This document shows, piece by piece, positions 32,221 through 40,839 of a stretch of 64,000 bases of DNA (position 1 is its first letter; each line of letters begins with the position of its first letter). The stretch comes from Rhodococcus sp. 14-1411-2a (GTDB taxonomy: Bacteria; Actinomycetota; Actinomycetes; Mycobacteriales; Mycobacteriaceae). The notes under the pieces were generated by a model. That model ran no database searches and was not told where the DNA came from. It saw nothing but the letters and a program-made list of their open reading frames with translations. Both the position numbers and the translations under genes were made by a program. The stretch spans positions 107,578 to 171,577 of the forward strand of contig NZ_NPGA01000022.1 of NCBI RefSeq assembly GCF_002259485.1. Direction: 5' to 3'.

Positions 32221-33708
32221 ATGGCGACGAGAACCGAAGCAGGTCTGCTCTACCACGGGTGGACCAAGCCCCGAAACACCGGATTGTTCGGTGCGACATG
32301 GGCAGCGACGATCATCGGGTTCGTCCTGGTGATCTCGGTGATGGTGACCATGATGTTCGCCGGTTTCGGCACAGGCGTGGTCGTCGCATCAATCGCGACA
32401 GTTGTTGCCGCACCGCTGGTGTGGAGCAGAGATGGCCGATCCGGATACGAAATGACGGTGCTGAGAATGCAGTGGATACGAGCACGACGCAGGAAAGAGA
32501 ACATCTACCGAGGCGGGCTGTTCTCCGAACTACCCGGAGGCAAAGCGTTCCTCCCGGGCATCATGGCCCCGACCAAACTCTACGAAGGCGAAGACGCCGC
32601 CGGGTTCCGGTTCGGGATGATCCACATGCCCGCCAAGCACTGCTACACCGTGGTGCTGCGCGCCTGGCCGCAGGGCGACGAAGCAGTCGATCAGTCCCTG
32701 ATCAACAACTGGGTCGGCGAATGGGGAGTCGTACTCGCCGCGATGGGCCAGACCTCCGACATCGTGGCCGTCGTCCCGGTCATCGACACCGTCCCCGAAA
32801 CCGGCAACCGGTTGCTCGCCGAAGTCGACCGCAACACCGCACCGAATGCACCTGCCCTGGCTCAGCATTCGATGTACGACCTCGCCGAGTCGCTGCCCAC
32901 CGAACAGGTCCAGCTCGAAGCCCGGATCGCAGTGACCTTCCGCGCCACCACCGATGCCCGCAAGAAGGACCCCTCCGAGCAGGCCGTCGAGATCAGCCGT
33001 CGACTACCCGGGCTGTGCGCGGCCCTCAAATCGGCGTCGGTGATGGTCCGGCCCATGCCTGCGGCCGACATCGTCGCCTTCGTCCGGCGCTCCACCGATC
33101 CCGCTTCACAGGCAGATCTCGAACGCGCGTCGTCGAGCTCGGCCGGACACGGACTTCACTGGGACGACGCCGGACCGGTCTCGCACGAGGAGAAGTTCGA
33201 CCAGTACGTCCACGACGGTGGCCGGTCGGTGACCTGGGAAATGGATGCCGCTCCCGCCAGCGCCGTCGACGAGGGCGTCCTGCGGCGCATCCTCGCTCCC
33301 AATCCCGACGTGCCTCGCAAACGTGTCGCGATCGTCTACCGACCGCACACCGCGGCGGATGCGGTCAAGATCGTCGACACCGACTACAAGAACGCACTCA
33401 TCGCCGAGCAAGGCGGGCGCGGCATCGGATCGGTGACCGCCTCGATCAAGGTCGAATCGACCTCCCGCGCCCGCGAAGAGCAGGCCCGTGGCCACGGACT
33501 GGTGCGCTTCGGGGTGCTCATCACCGTCACCGAGCCCCTCACCGGCGACATCCCGGCCATCGAAGCCATCGTCCGCGATCTGTCGGTGCAGTGCCGTCTC
33601 AAGATCCGCCGCGCCTACCGCTGGCAGGCCGCGGGGTTCTACGGCTCCCTCGGCATCGGGGCAGTGCTGCCCGAACACGCCACCCTCCCCGGCGCACTCG
33701 CCGGATAA
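32221..33708 (+). CDS. SCO6880-family T4SS protein
   Basis: 495 residues. The N-terminus YHGWTKPRNTGLFGATWAAT is followed by two close membrane segments (residues about 20-65). The cytoplasmic body includes YRGGLFSELPGGKAFLPGIM, VVLRAWPQGDEAVD, AALKSASVMVRPMPAADIV and KVESTSRAREEQARGHG. This is the SCO6880 family, present next to VirB4-type ATPases in actinobacterial conjugation loci and thought to combine VirB3-like membrane and scaffold roles. It begins directly after a TAG and is followed 28 bases later by the VirB4-type gene. Confidence 0.85.
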   Translation: MATRTEAGLLYHGWTKPRNTGLFGATWAATIIGFVLVISVMVTMMFAGFGTGVVVASIATVVAAPLVWSRDGRSGYEMTVLRMQWIRARRRKENIYRGGLFSELPGGKAFLPGIMAPTKLYEGEDAAGFRFGMIHMPAKHCYTVVLRAWPQGDEAVDQSLINNWVGEWGVVLAAMGQTSDIVAVVPVIDTVPETGNRLLAEVDRNTAPNAPALAQHSMYDLAESLPTEQVQLEARIAVTFRATTDARKKDPSEQAVEISRRLPGLCAALKSASVMVRPMPAADIVAFVRRSTDPASQADLERASSSSAGHGLHWDDAGPVSHEEKFDQYVHDGGRSVTWEMDAAPASAVDEGVLRRILAPNPDVPRKRVAIVYRPHTAADAVKIVDTDYKNALIAEQGGRGIGSVTASIKVESTSRAREEQARGHGLVRFGVLITVTEPLTGDIPAIEAIVRDLSVQCRLKIRRAYRWQAAGFYGSLGIGAVLPEHATLPGALAG

Positions 33709-33736
33709 GCACCCGAGACGAGAAGAGGACCCGTCC

Positions 33737-35446
33737 ATGGTCAAGATCCTCGACGACACAGCCCGCGCGGCCCTGGTCGTCGCCGCGAACCGTCCCGGCG
33801 TCCGCAGCATGTGGGCCAAACACAAGCTCGCCACCGACGACCGCCGCCGCCGCAACCGCGACGCCGCGGACTACTCGTCCTCGGCCGACGGCTTCGCCCG
33901 CTCCACCCTGCGCCTGACCGACCGCGGATTCGCCGGTCCAGGGGGCGGGCGCACCAACACCGTCGGCCGACAGATCGAGTACCGCGCCACCTCCGTCCAA
34001 GCTGCCGGACTGTGGCCGTGGTCGGTCGGTGCCGGAGCCCCACTGATCGGGACCCCGATCGGGCAACACCTGCTCACCCGCGCCGCGGTCTGCTTCGACC
34101 TGCTCAACTGGTTCATCGAAGGGCTGATCACCGCACCGGTGGGCTTCGTGCTCGGACTCAACGGTTACGGCAAGTCCTCGTTCGTACGACGCGTGGTCCT
34201 GGGCGGTATCGCACAGAACGTCACCACCCTCGTCCTGGCCGACGTCAAGCCCGACTACCGCAAGGAAATCGAAGCCGTCGGGGGCCAGGTGATCGACCTC
34301 GGCTACGGATACGGACGCATCAACCCGCTCGCCGGTGGGGTCCTGGGATCGGTGATCCCCACGCTCTCGGCATTCCCCGACCTGCAGCGCCGCATGCTCG
34401 CCGAGCTCCGCGGCCGCCAGGTCCAGGTCGTCTCGGGACTGATCGAACTCTCCCGCGGCGGCCCCGTGCAGGACTTCGAGGAAACCATCCTCGCGACCTC
34501 GCTGAACCTGCTCTACGGCGAGATGGGCTACACCCCCGATCGCCCGCCCCTGCTCGGCGACCTGCTCGCCCTCGTCATCGACGGACACCCCGAACTGATC
34601 GCCGACGCCGGCGAAGACACCGTCGAGGAGTACCGGCGCTCGACCAAACGCCTCCGGCAATCACTTCGCGGGCTGATCAAAGGCCGGTTCGGTGAAGTGT
34701 TCAACGGACACACCACCACCGAGATCGATATCGACGCCGTCGCCATCTGCATAGATGTCTCGCACATTGCCGAAGGCGACACCAAACTCAAAGCGGCCGT
34801 GATGCTCGTGTGCTGGTCCGACGGCTTCGCCGCCATCGAAGCCGCACACGCCCTCGCCGACGCGGGGCTGGGACCGCAGCGCTACTTCCAGGCCATCATG
34901 GACGAGCTCTGGCAGGTCCTGGGACTGGGCGACTTCATGGTCGACCGCGTCAACGCCCTCACCCGCTTGAACCGAGCCATCGCCACCGCGCTGTGGATGA
35001 TCACCCACACCATCACCGACCTCGAATCGCAGTCGACGACCGGATCGGCGAACAAAGCCCTGGGCTTCCTCGAACGCGCCCGCGTCAAGGTCATCGGCCC
35101 GATCCCGGAAAAAGAAGTCGAACGCCTGGCCGGCATCGTCAAGTTCACGGCCACCGAATCCGACATGGTCAGCGGATGGTCCGCGCCGCCGCCCATGACC
35201 GGAGATCGCCGCAAACACGATGAGCCGATCGAGCCCCCATCCGGACTCGGCAAGTTCTTGATCAAGATCGGCGAGAGCGAATTGAGCCCCGGCATCCCGG
35301 TACAGCTGATCTTCTCCGCCGCCGAGATCGACGCCGGCATCCACGACACCAACTCCCGGTTCAGTGAGTTCGCCGACGCGAACCTCGTCCGCGAGGTCAT
35401 CGAAGCCGACATCGCCGCCCCTGAGCAAGCAGGAGCGCCCGCATGA
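33737..35446 (+). CDS. virB4: VirB4-type T4SS ATPase
   Basis: 569 residues from ATG 33737. Walker A is GFVLGLNGYGKSSFVRR (GLNGYGKS at residues 140-147), Walker B is YFQAIMDELWQVLG near residue 385, and the later region LWMITHTITDL matches the sensor segment of the VirB4/TraC group. VLADVKPDYRKEIEAVGG and INPLAGGVLGSV are typical of actinobacterial members. It powers assembly and substrate movement at the inner membrane. It lacks the long N-terminal domain of proteobacterial VirB4, a function that may lie in the preceding SCO6880 protein. ATGA overlap with the next gene. Confidence 0.85.
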   Translation: MVKILDDTARAALVVAANRPGVRSMWAKHKLATDDRRRRNRDAADYSSSADGFARSTLRLTDRGFAGPGGGRTNTVGRQIEYRATSVQAAGLWPWSVGAGAPLIGTPIGQHLLTRAAVCFDLLNWFIEGLITAPVGFVLGLNGYGKSSFVRRVVLGGIAQNVTTLVLADVKPDYRKEIEAVGGQVIDLGYGYGRINPLAGGVLGSVIPTLSAFPDLQRRMLAELRGRQVQVVSGLIELSRGGPVQDFEETILATSLNLLYGEMGYTPDRPPLLGDLLALVIDGHPELIADAGEDTVEEYRRSTKRLRQSLRGLIKGRFGEVFNGHTTTEIDIDAVAICIDVSHIAEGDTKLKAAVMLVCWSDGFAAIEAAHALADAGLGPQRYFQAIMDELWQVLGLGDFMVDRVNALTRLNRAIATALWMITHTITDLESQSTTGSANKALGFLERARVKVIGPIPEKEVERLAGIVKFTATESDMVSGWSAPPPMTGDRRKHDEPIEPPSGLGKFLIKIGESELSPGIPVQLIFSAAEIDAGIHDTNSRFSEFADANLVREVIEADIAAPEQAGAPA

Positions 35447-35751
35447 TCGCCGAACGCAAGTACAAGCGCCTCACCCCGGAACTGCGGGCAGCAGCAGTAC
35501 AGACCGTCGCCAAGGTCGCCACCGAGGTGTCCTCCCGGTGGAGAGCGATCGAGCTCGTCGCCGAAACCCTCGAGGTCCACCCGAACACCCTGCGCAACTG
35601 GGTCGTAGCCGCCGGCCGCGACGCCGCCCCCGTCACCACCGAAGAAGCCGAGCGCCGCGCCCGCGAACACAAAGTCCAGCTCGCGGCCGCGACGGAGCTG
35701 ATCGCCACCCTGACCGCAGGAATCGGCCCGCACACCGGTCGGCGCGCATAG
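35443..35751 (+). CDS. IS3 OrfA-like HTH protein embedded in the transfer operon
   Basis: 102 residues. RKYKRLTPELRAAAVQTVAK, then RWRAIELVAETLEVHPNTLRNWV is the transposase-type HTH of the IS3/IS911 OrfA group. A leucine-zipper-like end follows (EEAERRAREHKVQLAAATELIATL). No OrfB, terminal repeats or target duplication are visible. The start overlaps the VirB4-type stop by four bases and the next gene starts four bases later, so it is built into the operon and is more likely a domesticated DNA-binding protein than a mobile element. Confidence 0.72.
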   Translation: MIAERKYKRLTPELRAAAVQTVAKVATEVSSRWRAIELVAETLEVHPNTLRNWVVAAGRDAAPVTTEEAERRAREHKVQLAAATELIATLTAGIGPHTGRRA

Positions 35752-35755
35752 CGAC

Positions 35756-37414
35756 GTGGACGCCAAGAAACTCCTCGTCGCCACCGCCGCGACACTTCTC
35801 GGGCTGGTCCTGATCGTGGTGGTCATCCTCGCTCCGGCGTCGACGACCATCGCCTGCGCTCCCCCGTCCGGTGCCGCGGCCGGCGCGATCGCGCCGGCCG
35901 GGACGCTGGTCAAGCCCACCGCCAGCGACACCACCACCGACAGCTCCGGTTTCGGCCCCCGGTGGGGCACCGTCCACCAGGGGATCGACCGCGCCGGCCC
36001 GGTCGGCACCCCGATCTACGCCTTCACAGACGGACGTGTCGCCGAAGCCGGGGAGGCCGCCGGATTCGGGCACTGGATCATCCTCGACCACGAGATCGAC
36101 GGCCGGACCTACTCCACCGTCTACGGTCACATGTTCGCCGACGGTGTCCTCGTCTCTGCCGGCCAGCACGTCTCGGCCGGCCAGGAGATCGGAAAGATCG
36201 GCAACGACGGCGAATCGACGGGCGCACACCTACATTTCGAGGTGTGGGAGGGCGCGCGGCTCCCCGACGGTGCTGGAACCGCAGTCGACCCCGCGCCGTG
36301 GGTCGCCAAGGCCGCCGAGCCCGGCACCGCCGCCCAACCACAGACCTCGAGCTCCCCCGGTGCAGGAACGGGCGGCCTCAATGCCGCACAACTCGCACTG
36401 GCGAAACAGACCGTAGCCATCGGCGAGGCAATGGGGGTACCCGAACAGGGCATCGTCGTCGCGCTCGCCACCGAAGGCCAGGAGTCGACCTATCGGATGC
36501 TCGCCAGCTCGAACGTCCCGGACTCCACGAACTACCCCCACGACGGCATTGGATCGGATCACCTGTCGGTCAACCAATTTCAGCAACAAGTCACGATCTG
36601 GGGCACGACGGAAGAGCTGATGAATCCAGTGACCGCGAACATCAAGTTCTACACCGCCCTGCTCAAGATCCCCGGCTGGCAGTCGATGGCTGTCACCGAC
36701 GCCGCCCAAGCAGTGCAAGGGTCTGGCCACCCCGGGGCCTACGCCGACGACGAACCACTCGCCCGCCAGCTCTACGCACAGTTCAAAGGTGCCCGCGCCG
36801 ACCTGACCGCCGACGACCTCGCAGCGATCGCCAACAACGGCACCGGCGCGGTGGCCACCGCCGTCGTCGACGGCGGCACCGCCCCCGGTGCCTGCACCCC
36901 TCCTGCCAGCGGAACGAGCGGAGGACCGACCTTCGTCCCCGGCGGCCCATTCGGAGCCAATGTCATTGCCGCAGCGTCGAGATGGATCGGCACACCCTAC
37001 GCATGGGGAGGCGGAGATTCGAGCGGTCCGACCCGAGGAATCAGCGACGGCGGAGGCGCAGCCGACGCGAACGGCGACACCTCCAAAACCGGGTTCGACT
37101 GCTCCGGATTGACCCTCTACGCCGTCTTCCAAGCATCGGGCGGAAAGATCACGCTCCCGCACTACACCGGCGACACCTCCAACCCCGGACAGCTAGGCGA
37201 TCCACGGGGACAACAGATCCCGTTCGAGGACAAGCAACCCGGAGATCTCATCTACTTCGGCTCCGGAGGCAACACCCACCACGTCGGTATCTACACCGGC
37301 ACCGAAGGCGGCCAGGACATGCTCCTCAACGCCCCTCAGTCCGGCCAAACCGTCTCGATCATGCCGCTCTCCGGCTGGGCCGGAGAAGACATGTACGTCA
37401 GGAGATTCGGATGA
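35756..37414 (+). CDS. Three-domain cell-wall hydrolase: M23 peptidase, lysozyme-like, NlpC/P60
   Basis: 552 residues from GTG 35756. One N-terminal membrane anchor (LLVATAATLLGLVLIVVVIL). Residues 68-165 are an M23/LytM domain with HQGID (His74, Asp78) and GAHLHFEV (His158, His160) as zinc ligands. Residues about 210-345 are helical, with IVVALATEGQESTYRM and LSVNQFQQQVTIWG, like the lysozyme-like domains of VirB1-type enzymes. The C-terminus is NlpC/P60, with GFDCSGLTLYAVF (Cys near 450) and a HHVGIYTG histidine near 508. It cuts both stem peptides and possibly glycan to let the secretion channel cross peptidoglycan, the VirB1 role. Stop overlaps the next start (ATGA). Confidence 0.88.
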   Translation: MDAKKLLVATAATLLGLVLIVVVILAPASTTIACAPPSGAAAGAIAPAGTLVKPTASDTTTDSSGFGPRWGTVHQGIDRAGPVGTPIYAFTDGRVAEAGEAAGFGHWIILDHEIDGRTYSTVYGHMFADGVLVSAGQHVSAGQEIGKIGNDGESTGAHLHFEVWEGARLPDGAGTAVDPAPWVAKAAEPGTAAQPQTSSSPGAGTGGLNAAQLALAKQTVAIGEAMGVPEQGIVVALATEGQESTYRMLASSNVPDSTNYPHDGIGSDHLSVNQFQQQVTIWGTTEELMNPVTANIKFYTALLKIPGWQSMAVTDAAQAVQGSGHPGAYADDEPLARQLYAQFKGARADLTADDLAAIANNGTGAVATAVVDGGTAPGACTPPASGTSGGPTFVPGGPFGANVIAAASRWIGTPYAWGGGDSSGPTRGISDGGGAADANGDTSKTGFDCSGLTLYAVFQASGGKITLPHYTGDTSNPGQLGDPRGQQIPFEDKQPGDLIYFGSGGNTHHVGIYTGTEGGQDMLLNAPQSGQTVSIMPLSGWAGEDMYVRRFG

Positions 37415-38004
37415 ACACCACACCACGCACCCACCGACGCGCCGCTTTGGCCCTGCTGGCGGCCCTCACCTTGGTCATCGGTGGCTGCGGCAGCGACGAC
37501 TCCGGTCAGGACACCGGCGACCATCCTCTCGATTCCGGCGGACCGACGACCTCGCTACCCGCGCCCTCGACCCCGGACCTGCCACAAGCCTTCGCCGGGG
37601 TCGACCAGACCGATCCCGAGCAGGTCATGCTCGCCGCCGCGACCACTCTGTTCTCCTACACCCCGGCAGACGAGCCCAACCAGCTCGCCGCAGCGAAGCG
37701 GGCGCAGCCGCTGTTCGACGAGCGCTACTACGCCGACAACGCCGCTTCGTTCATCGCCCTCGCCCCGATCACCGGCAACCAGTGGCAGGACTGGGCACAG
37801 GCAGGTGCCCGCATCACCGCGGTCGCCGCGATCGGCGGCGACGACCATCCCGCCGATCAGAGCGGCCGAATCTCACGTGTAGTCACCGTCAACCAAAACG
37901 CCACGACCCCCGACGGAAAGACACTGGGAACCAACACCTTCGCGGCCTACTTCACCGCCACCAAACTCGGCGTGTGGCGCATCAACGCGGTGGCTGTGCG
38001 ATGA
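37411..38004 (+). CDS. T4SS-associated lipoprotein
   Basis: 197 residues. The lipoprotein signal is ALALLAALTLVIGGCGSDD. After a Ser/Pro linker comes an alpha/beta domain with DPEQVMLAAATTLFSYTPAD, QWQDWAQAGARITAVAAIG and NTFAAYFTATKLGVWRINAV. This has the shape of the NTF2-like outer domains seen in actinobacterial conjugation lipoproteins (TcpC-like position), but I cannot assign it firmly. Coupled on both sides by ATGA overlaps. Confidence 0.68.
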   Translation: MNTTPRTHRRAALALLAALTLVIGGCGSDDSGQDTGDHPLDSGGPTTSLPAPSTPDLPQAFAGVDQTDPEQVMLAAATTLFSYTPADEPNQLAAAKRAQPLFDERYYADNAASFIALAPITGNQWQDWAQAGARITAVAAIGGDDHPADQSGRISRVVTVNQNATTPDGKTLGTNTFAAYFTATKLGVWRINAVAVR

Positions 38005-38240
38005 GCTTCCTGGTCCTCTACGGCCACGGCACCGCCGCCGGACCTTCTCCCGCCCCCGCCCTGCAGATCGCAGCCGACAGCATGATCGGCTACATCGACG
38101 AGCTCGAACGAGACCACACATTCGTTGCCGTACAGGGCCATTCGCACGCCGTGACACCGCTCCAGGTAGCCGATCCACCGGGATCGCGCACCGCCCCCGG
38201 TTTCACCGTCACCATCACCGCCATCGTCGAAGTCTCCTGA
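38001..38240 (+). CDS. Small soluble protein of transfer operon
   Basis: 79 residues from ATG 38001 (ATGA overlap). FLVLYGHGTAAGPSPAPALQ and LERDHTFVAVQGHSHAV, with no signal or membrane helix. Unknown family. Its position between a lipoprotein and the coupling protein suggests an accessory role in transfer. Confidence 0.62.
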   Translation: MSFLVLYGHGTAAGPSPAPALQIAADSMIGYIDELERDHTFVAVQGHSHAVTPLQVADPPGSRTAPGFTVTITAIVEVS

Positions 38241-38273
38241 CACACCCGCCCACGAACGAGAAGGACTCCACAC

Positions 38274-40181
38274 ATGAGCACTCGCAGCGTCAAAGACCCC
38301 GCCACCACCGACGGCTCCCTGGTCCTGCTCGGCTTCGGTGCCGCCGTCGCCGCCCTCGCCGGAGGCGGACTGTGGGCCGGCATTCACCTGGGCACCGACC
38401 AACCCGCCCCGGACAATCCCATCGCCATCGCCAAACGCCTCTTCCGCGGCGATCTCGTATGGCAGACCGGCTCGACGATCGTCGTCGTCCTCGCCGCACT
38501 GGTGCTGCTCGCGGCGGCGGTCGGAGCGCTGGTGCTGCTCGGTCGCTACCGGAGCAAGAAAACCCGCGTCGACGACAAGGCCCGCCACCTCGGCCGTGGC
38601 CGCGACATCGAATCGCTCAGCGAGAAAGGATGCAGACGCAAAGCAGCGGACCTGGCGATCGAGCTGACACCCACACAGGTACCCGGCGTCCAGGTCGGCC
38701 GTCACCTGCTCTCCAAGCAGATGCTGCGCGGCAGTTACGAGGACCTGCACTGCGACATCTGGGGGCCGCGGACCGGTAAGTCCTCCTCGCGGGTCATCCC
38801 GGCGATTCTCGACGCCCCGGGCGGGGTGATCACCACCTCCAACAAACGCGACGTCGTCGACGCGACGCGGCTCTGGCGCAGCGTGCGTCTTCTCGACCGC
38901 GTCACCGGGGAACCGGTCAAGGCCGCGGCGGTGGACTGGAGCACCTACGGCGACAGTAAGGCCGTCCCGGCAAAGGGCATGGTGTCCGTCGAGTCCCTCG
39001 AGCGGCGCCCGGTGTGGGTGTTCGACCCGCAGCAGGTCGCCGACGAACAGCCCAGCTGGTGGTGGAACCCGCTGACCTGGGTCACCGACGAAGTCAAGGC
39101 CGCCGACCTCGCCGAACACTTCGCCTCCGGCGACGACGGGGTCGAAGCCAAGAAGGACCCGTTCTTCGACCCCGAGGGCCAGGACCTGCTCGCCGGGCTG
39201 ATCCTCGCCGCCGCGGTGGCGGGGCGCCCGATCACCGACGTCTACACCTGGGCAACGCAGGAAAAGAACAAGGAGCCCGTCGAGATCCTCCGAGGCACCG
39301 CCGACGGCCGATACCGCTTGCAAGCGGATGGCCTTGCCGCACAGTACAACCAGACCGAGAAGCAACGATCCGGCGTCTTCACCACCGCCAAGAAGATGAT
39401 TCGATCGCTCAAGCTCTCCGCAGTGCACCCGTGGATCCGTGCGAGCGGACCCGGCGATACTCGCCCGCACTTCGACCCGCGGGCGTTCGTCGCCGAGGGC
39501 GGCACGATGTACAGCCTCTCCCGCGAAGGAAACGGCTCCGCCGGTCCCCTGGTCACCGCCCTGACCGTGGCCATCATCGACGCCGCCGAACAGCTCGCCA
39601 CCACCTCCCCCAAAGGCCGTCTCCCCGTCCCTCTCCTCGCACCGCTCGACGAGGTCGCCAACGTCGTGCGCTGGGCGAAACTACCCGGCCTCTACAGCCA
39701 CTACGGCTCCCGCGGCATCATCATCATGGCCGTCCTCCAGTCCTGGTCCCAAGGTGTAAATGTTTGGGGCACAGAAGGAATGCGCAAGCTCTGGTCCGCT
39801 GCCAACGTCCGGGTCTACGGCGGCGGCGTCGCGATCGACGACGGCGAATTCCTCCGCAACATGTCCACCGCGATCGGTGATCACTGGGAAATCAGCGGAT
39901 CGGTCTCCACGAGCGATCACGGCCGCAGCGTCTCACGCTCGCGCACCAAACAACGCACCTTCACCGAAGCCGAACTCGAAGCCCTCCCCCGCGGACGCGC
40001 CATCGTCCGGTCATCGGGGAACACACCGGTTCTCGTGCGGACCGTGCCGTGGTGGGAAGGACCGAACCAGGCCGCCGTCGTCGCGTCCATCAGAGTCCAC
40101 GACCCCGAGGCCGATCGCACCCTCGCCGGCGCAGTCACCCTCGTCGGGAGCGTCGACCTGACCAAGGAAGGTGCAGCGTGA
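38274..40181 (+). CDS. VirD4/TraG-type coupling ATPase
   Basis: 635 residues. Two N-terminal membrane segments (LVLLGFGAAVAALAGGGLWAG and STIVVVLAALVLLAAAVGAL) precede the cytoplasmic motor. Walker A is DIWGPRTGKSSSRVIPAI (about residues 162-169) and VITTSNKRDVVDATR follows. VWVFDPQQVAD lies further on, and LLAPLDEVANVVRW is the Walker B region. The end is a Ser/Arg-rich tail. TraG/VirD4 proteins dock the relaxase-DNA complex at the channel. Actinobacterial members of this type are often called TcpA- or TraG-like. GAAGG precedes ATG 38274, and the GTGA overlap couples it to a DUF4913 gene. Confidence 0.87.
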   Translation: MSTRSVKDPATTDGSLVLLGFGAAVAALAGGGLWAGIHLGTDQPAPDNPIAIAKRLFRGDLVWQTGSTIVVVLAALVLLAAAVGALVLLGRYRSKKTRVDDKARHLGRGRDIESLSEKGCRRKAADLAIELTPTQVPGVQVGRHLLSKQMLRGSYEDLHCDIWGPRTGKSSSRVIPAILDAPGGVITTSNKRDVVDATRLWRSVRLLDRVTGEPVKAAAVDWSTYGDSKAVPAKGMVSVESLERRPVWVFDPQQVADEQPSWWWNPLTWVTDEVKAADLAEHFASGDDGVEAKKDPFFDPEGQDLLAGLILAAAVAGRPITDVYTWATQEKNKEPVEILRGTADGRYRLQADGLAAQYNQTEKQRSGVFTTAKKMIRSLKLSAVHPWIRASGPGDTRPHFDPRAFVAEGGTMYSLSREGNGSAGPLVTALTVAIIDAAEQLATTSPKGRLPVPLLAPLDEVANVVRWAKLPGLYSHYGSRGIIIMAVLQSWSQGVNVWGTEGMRKLWSAANVRVYGGGVAIDDGEFLRNMSTAIGDHWEISGSVSTSDHGRSVSRSRTKQRTFTEAELEALPRGRAIVRSSGNTPVLVRTVPWWEGPNQAAVVASIRVHDPEADRTLAGAVTLVGSVDLTKEGAA

Positions 40182-40789
40182 GCGAGGATTTCAGCTTCGA
40201 CGGCCTCGACGACACCGCCACCGAAGCTGCCACCGGATCGTTGAGCGAGCCGATGCGGGCCCGGGTCCAGGCGGGCGTCGACCGACGTCTGAGCGCCGAA
40301 GTCGACGCGATCGCCGCCGCACAGTTCGAGGAGCTCCTGACCCCCGAGCTGCACCACCAGCTCGCCGAGGCGACACGGGCTCGGATGGAAGCCGAGCTCG
40401 ACGCCGCGATAGACGCGGCCGGCAACGAGCCCGAACCGCTCAAGTTCGGGTCGGTCGAGGAGTTCGTGCGCGACCACCTCGCCGTCCTCTACCGCCGCGA
40501 GGTCGAAGACGTACCGCACCGGTGCTGGTGCCCGCAGTGGTGGCGGCACGCCGAAGCCGTCGCCCGCCTCGAAGCGCTGTGGCGATCGTTCGAGCACCTG
40601 CGCAAGGACCCACACACCGGCATGAGCGTGTGGCTGCGCGATCACGCCGACCACCACATGGAAAAGCTCTTCGCCTCCGACGGCCCCTTCCAGAACTGCG
40701 ATACCCGCACCGGACACTCCGACCGGCTGCATCCGCTGCCCGTGGACCCCGCGCCGCCAGCGATGTTCCCCGACCAACGACAGCGCTGA
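40178..40789 (+). CDS. DUF4913 protein
   Basis: 203 residues from GTG 40178. The N-terminal 95 residues are helical and charged. The C-terminal DUF4913 domain has HRCWCPQWWRHAEAVARLEA and GMSVWLRDHADHHMEKLF, then a GPFQNC end, with the Trp and His pattern typical of the family. DUF4913 proteins sit next to coupling proteins in actinobacterial conjugation loci; the biochemical role is unknown. The Cys/His residues could bind metal. Confidence 0.82.
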   Translation: MSEDFSFDGLDDTATEAATGSLSEPMRARVQAGVDRRLSAEVDAIAAAQFEELLTPELHHQLAEATRARMEAELDAAIDAAGNEPEPLKFGSVEEFVRDHLAVLYRREVEDVPHRCWCPQWWRHAEAVARLEALWRSFEHLRKDPHTGMSVWLRDHADHHMEKLFASDGPFQNCDTRTGHSDRLHPLPVDPAPPAMFPDQRQR

Positions 40790-40839
40790 CCCCCACCGAT
40801 CCGGTAACGAGCCGGACCGTCAATTGAAAGGTGACACCC

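Noticed and set aside
35443..35751. A complete IS3-family insertion sequence
   Set aside because: Only an OrfA-like gene is present; no OrfB, inverted ends or target duplication, and the gene is overlapped with its neighbours.
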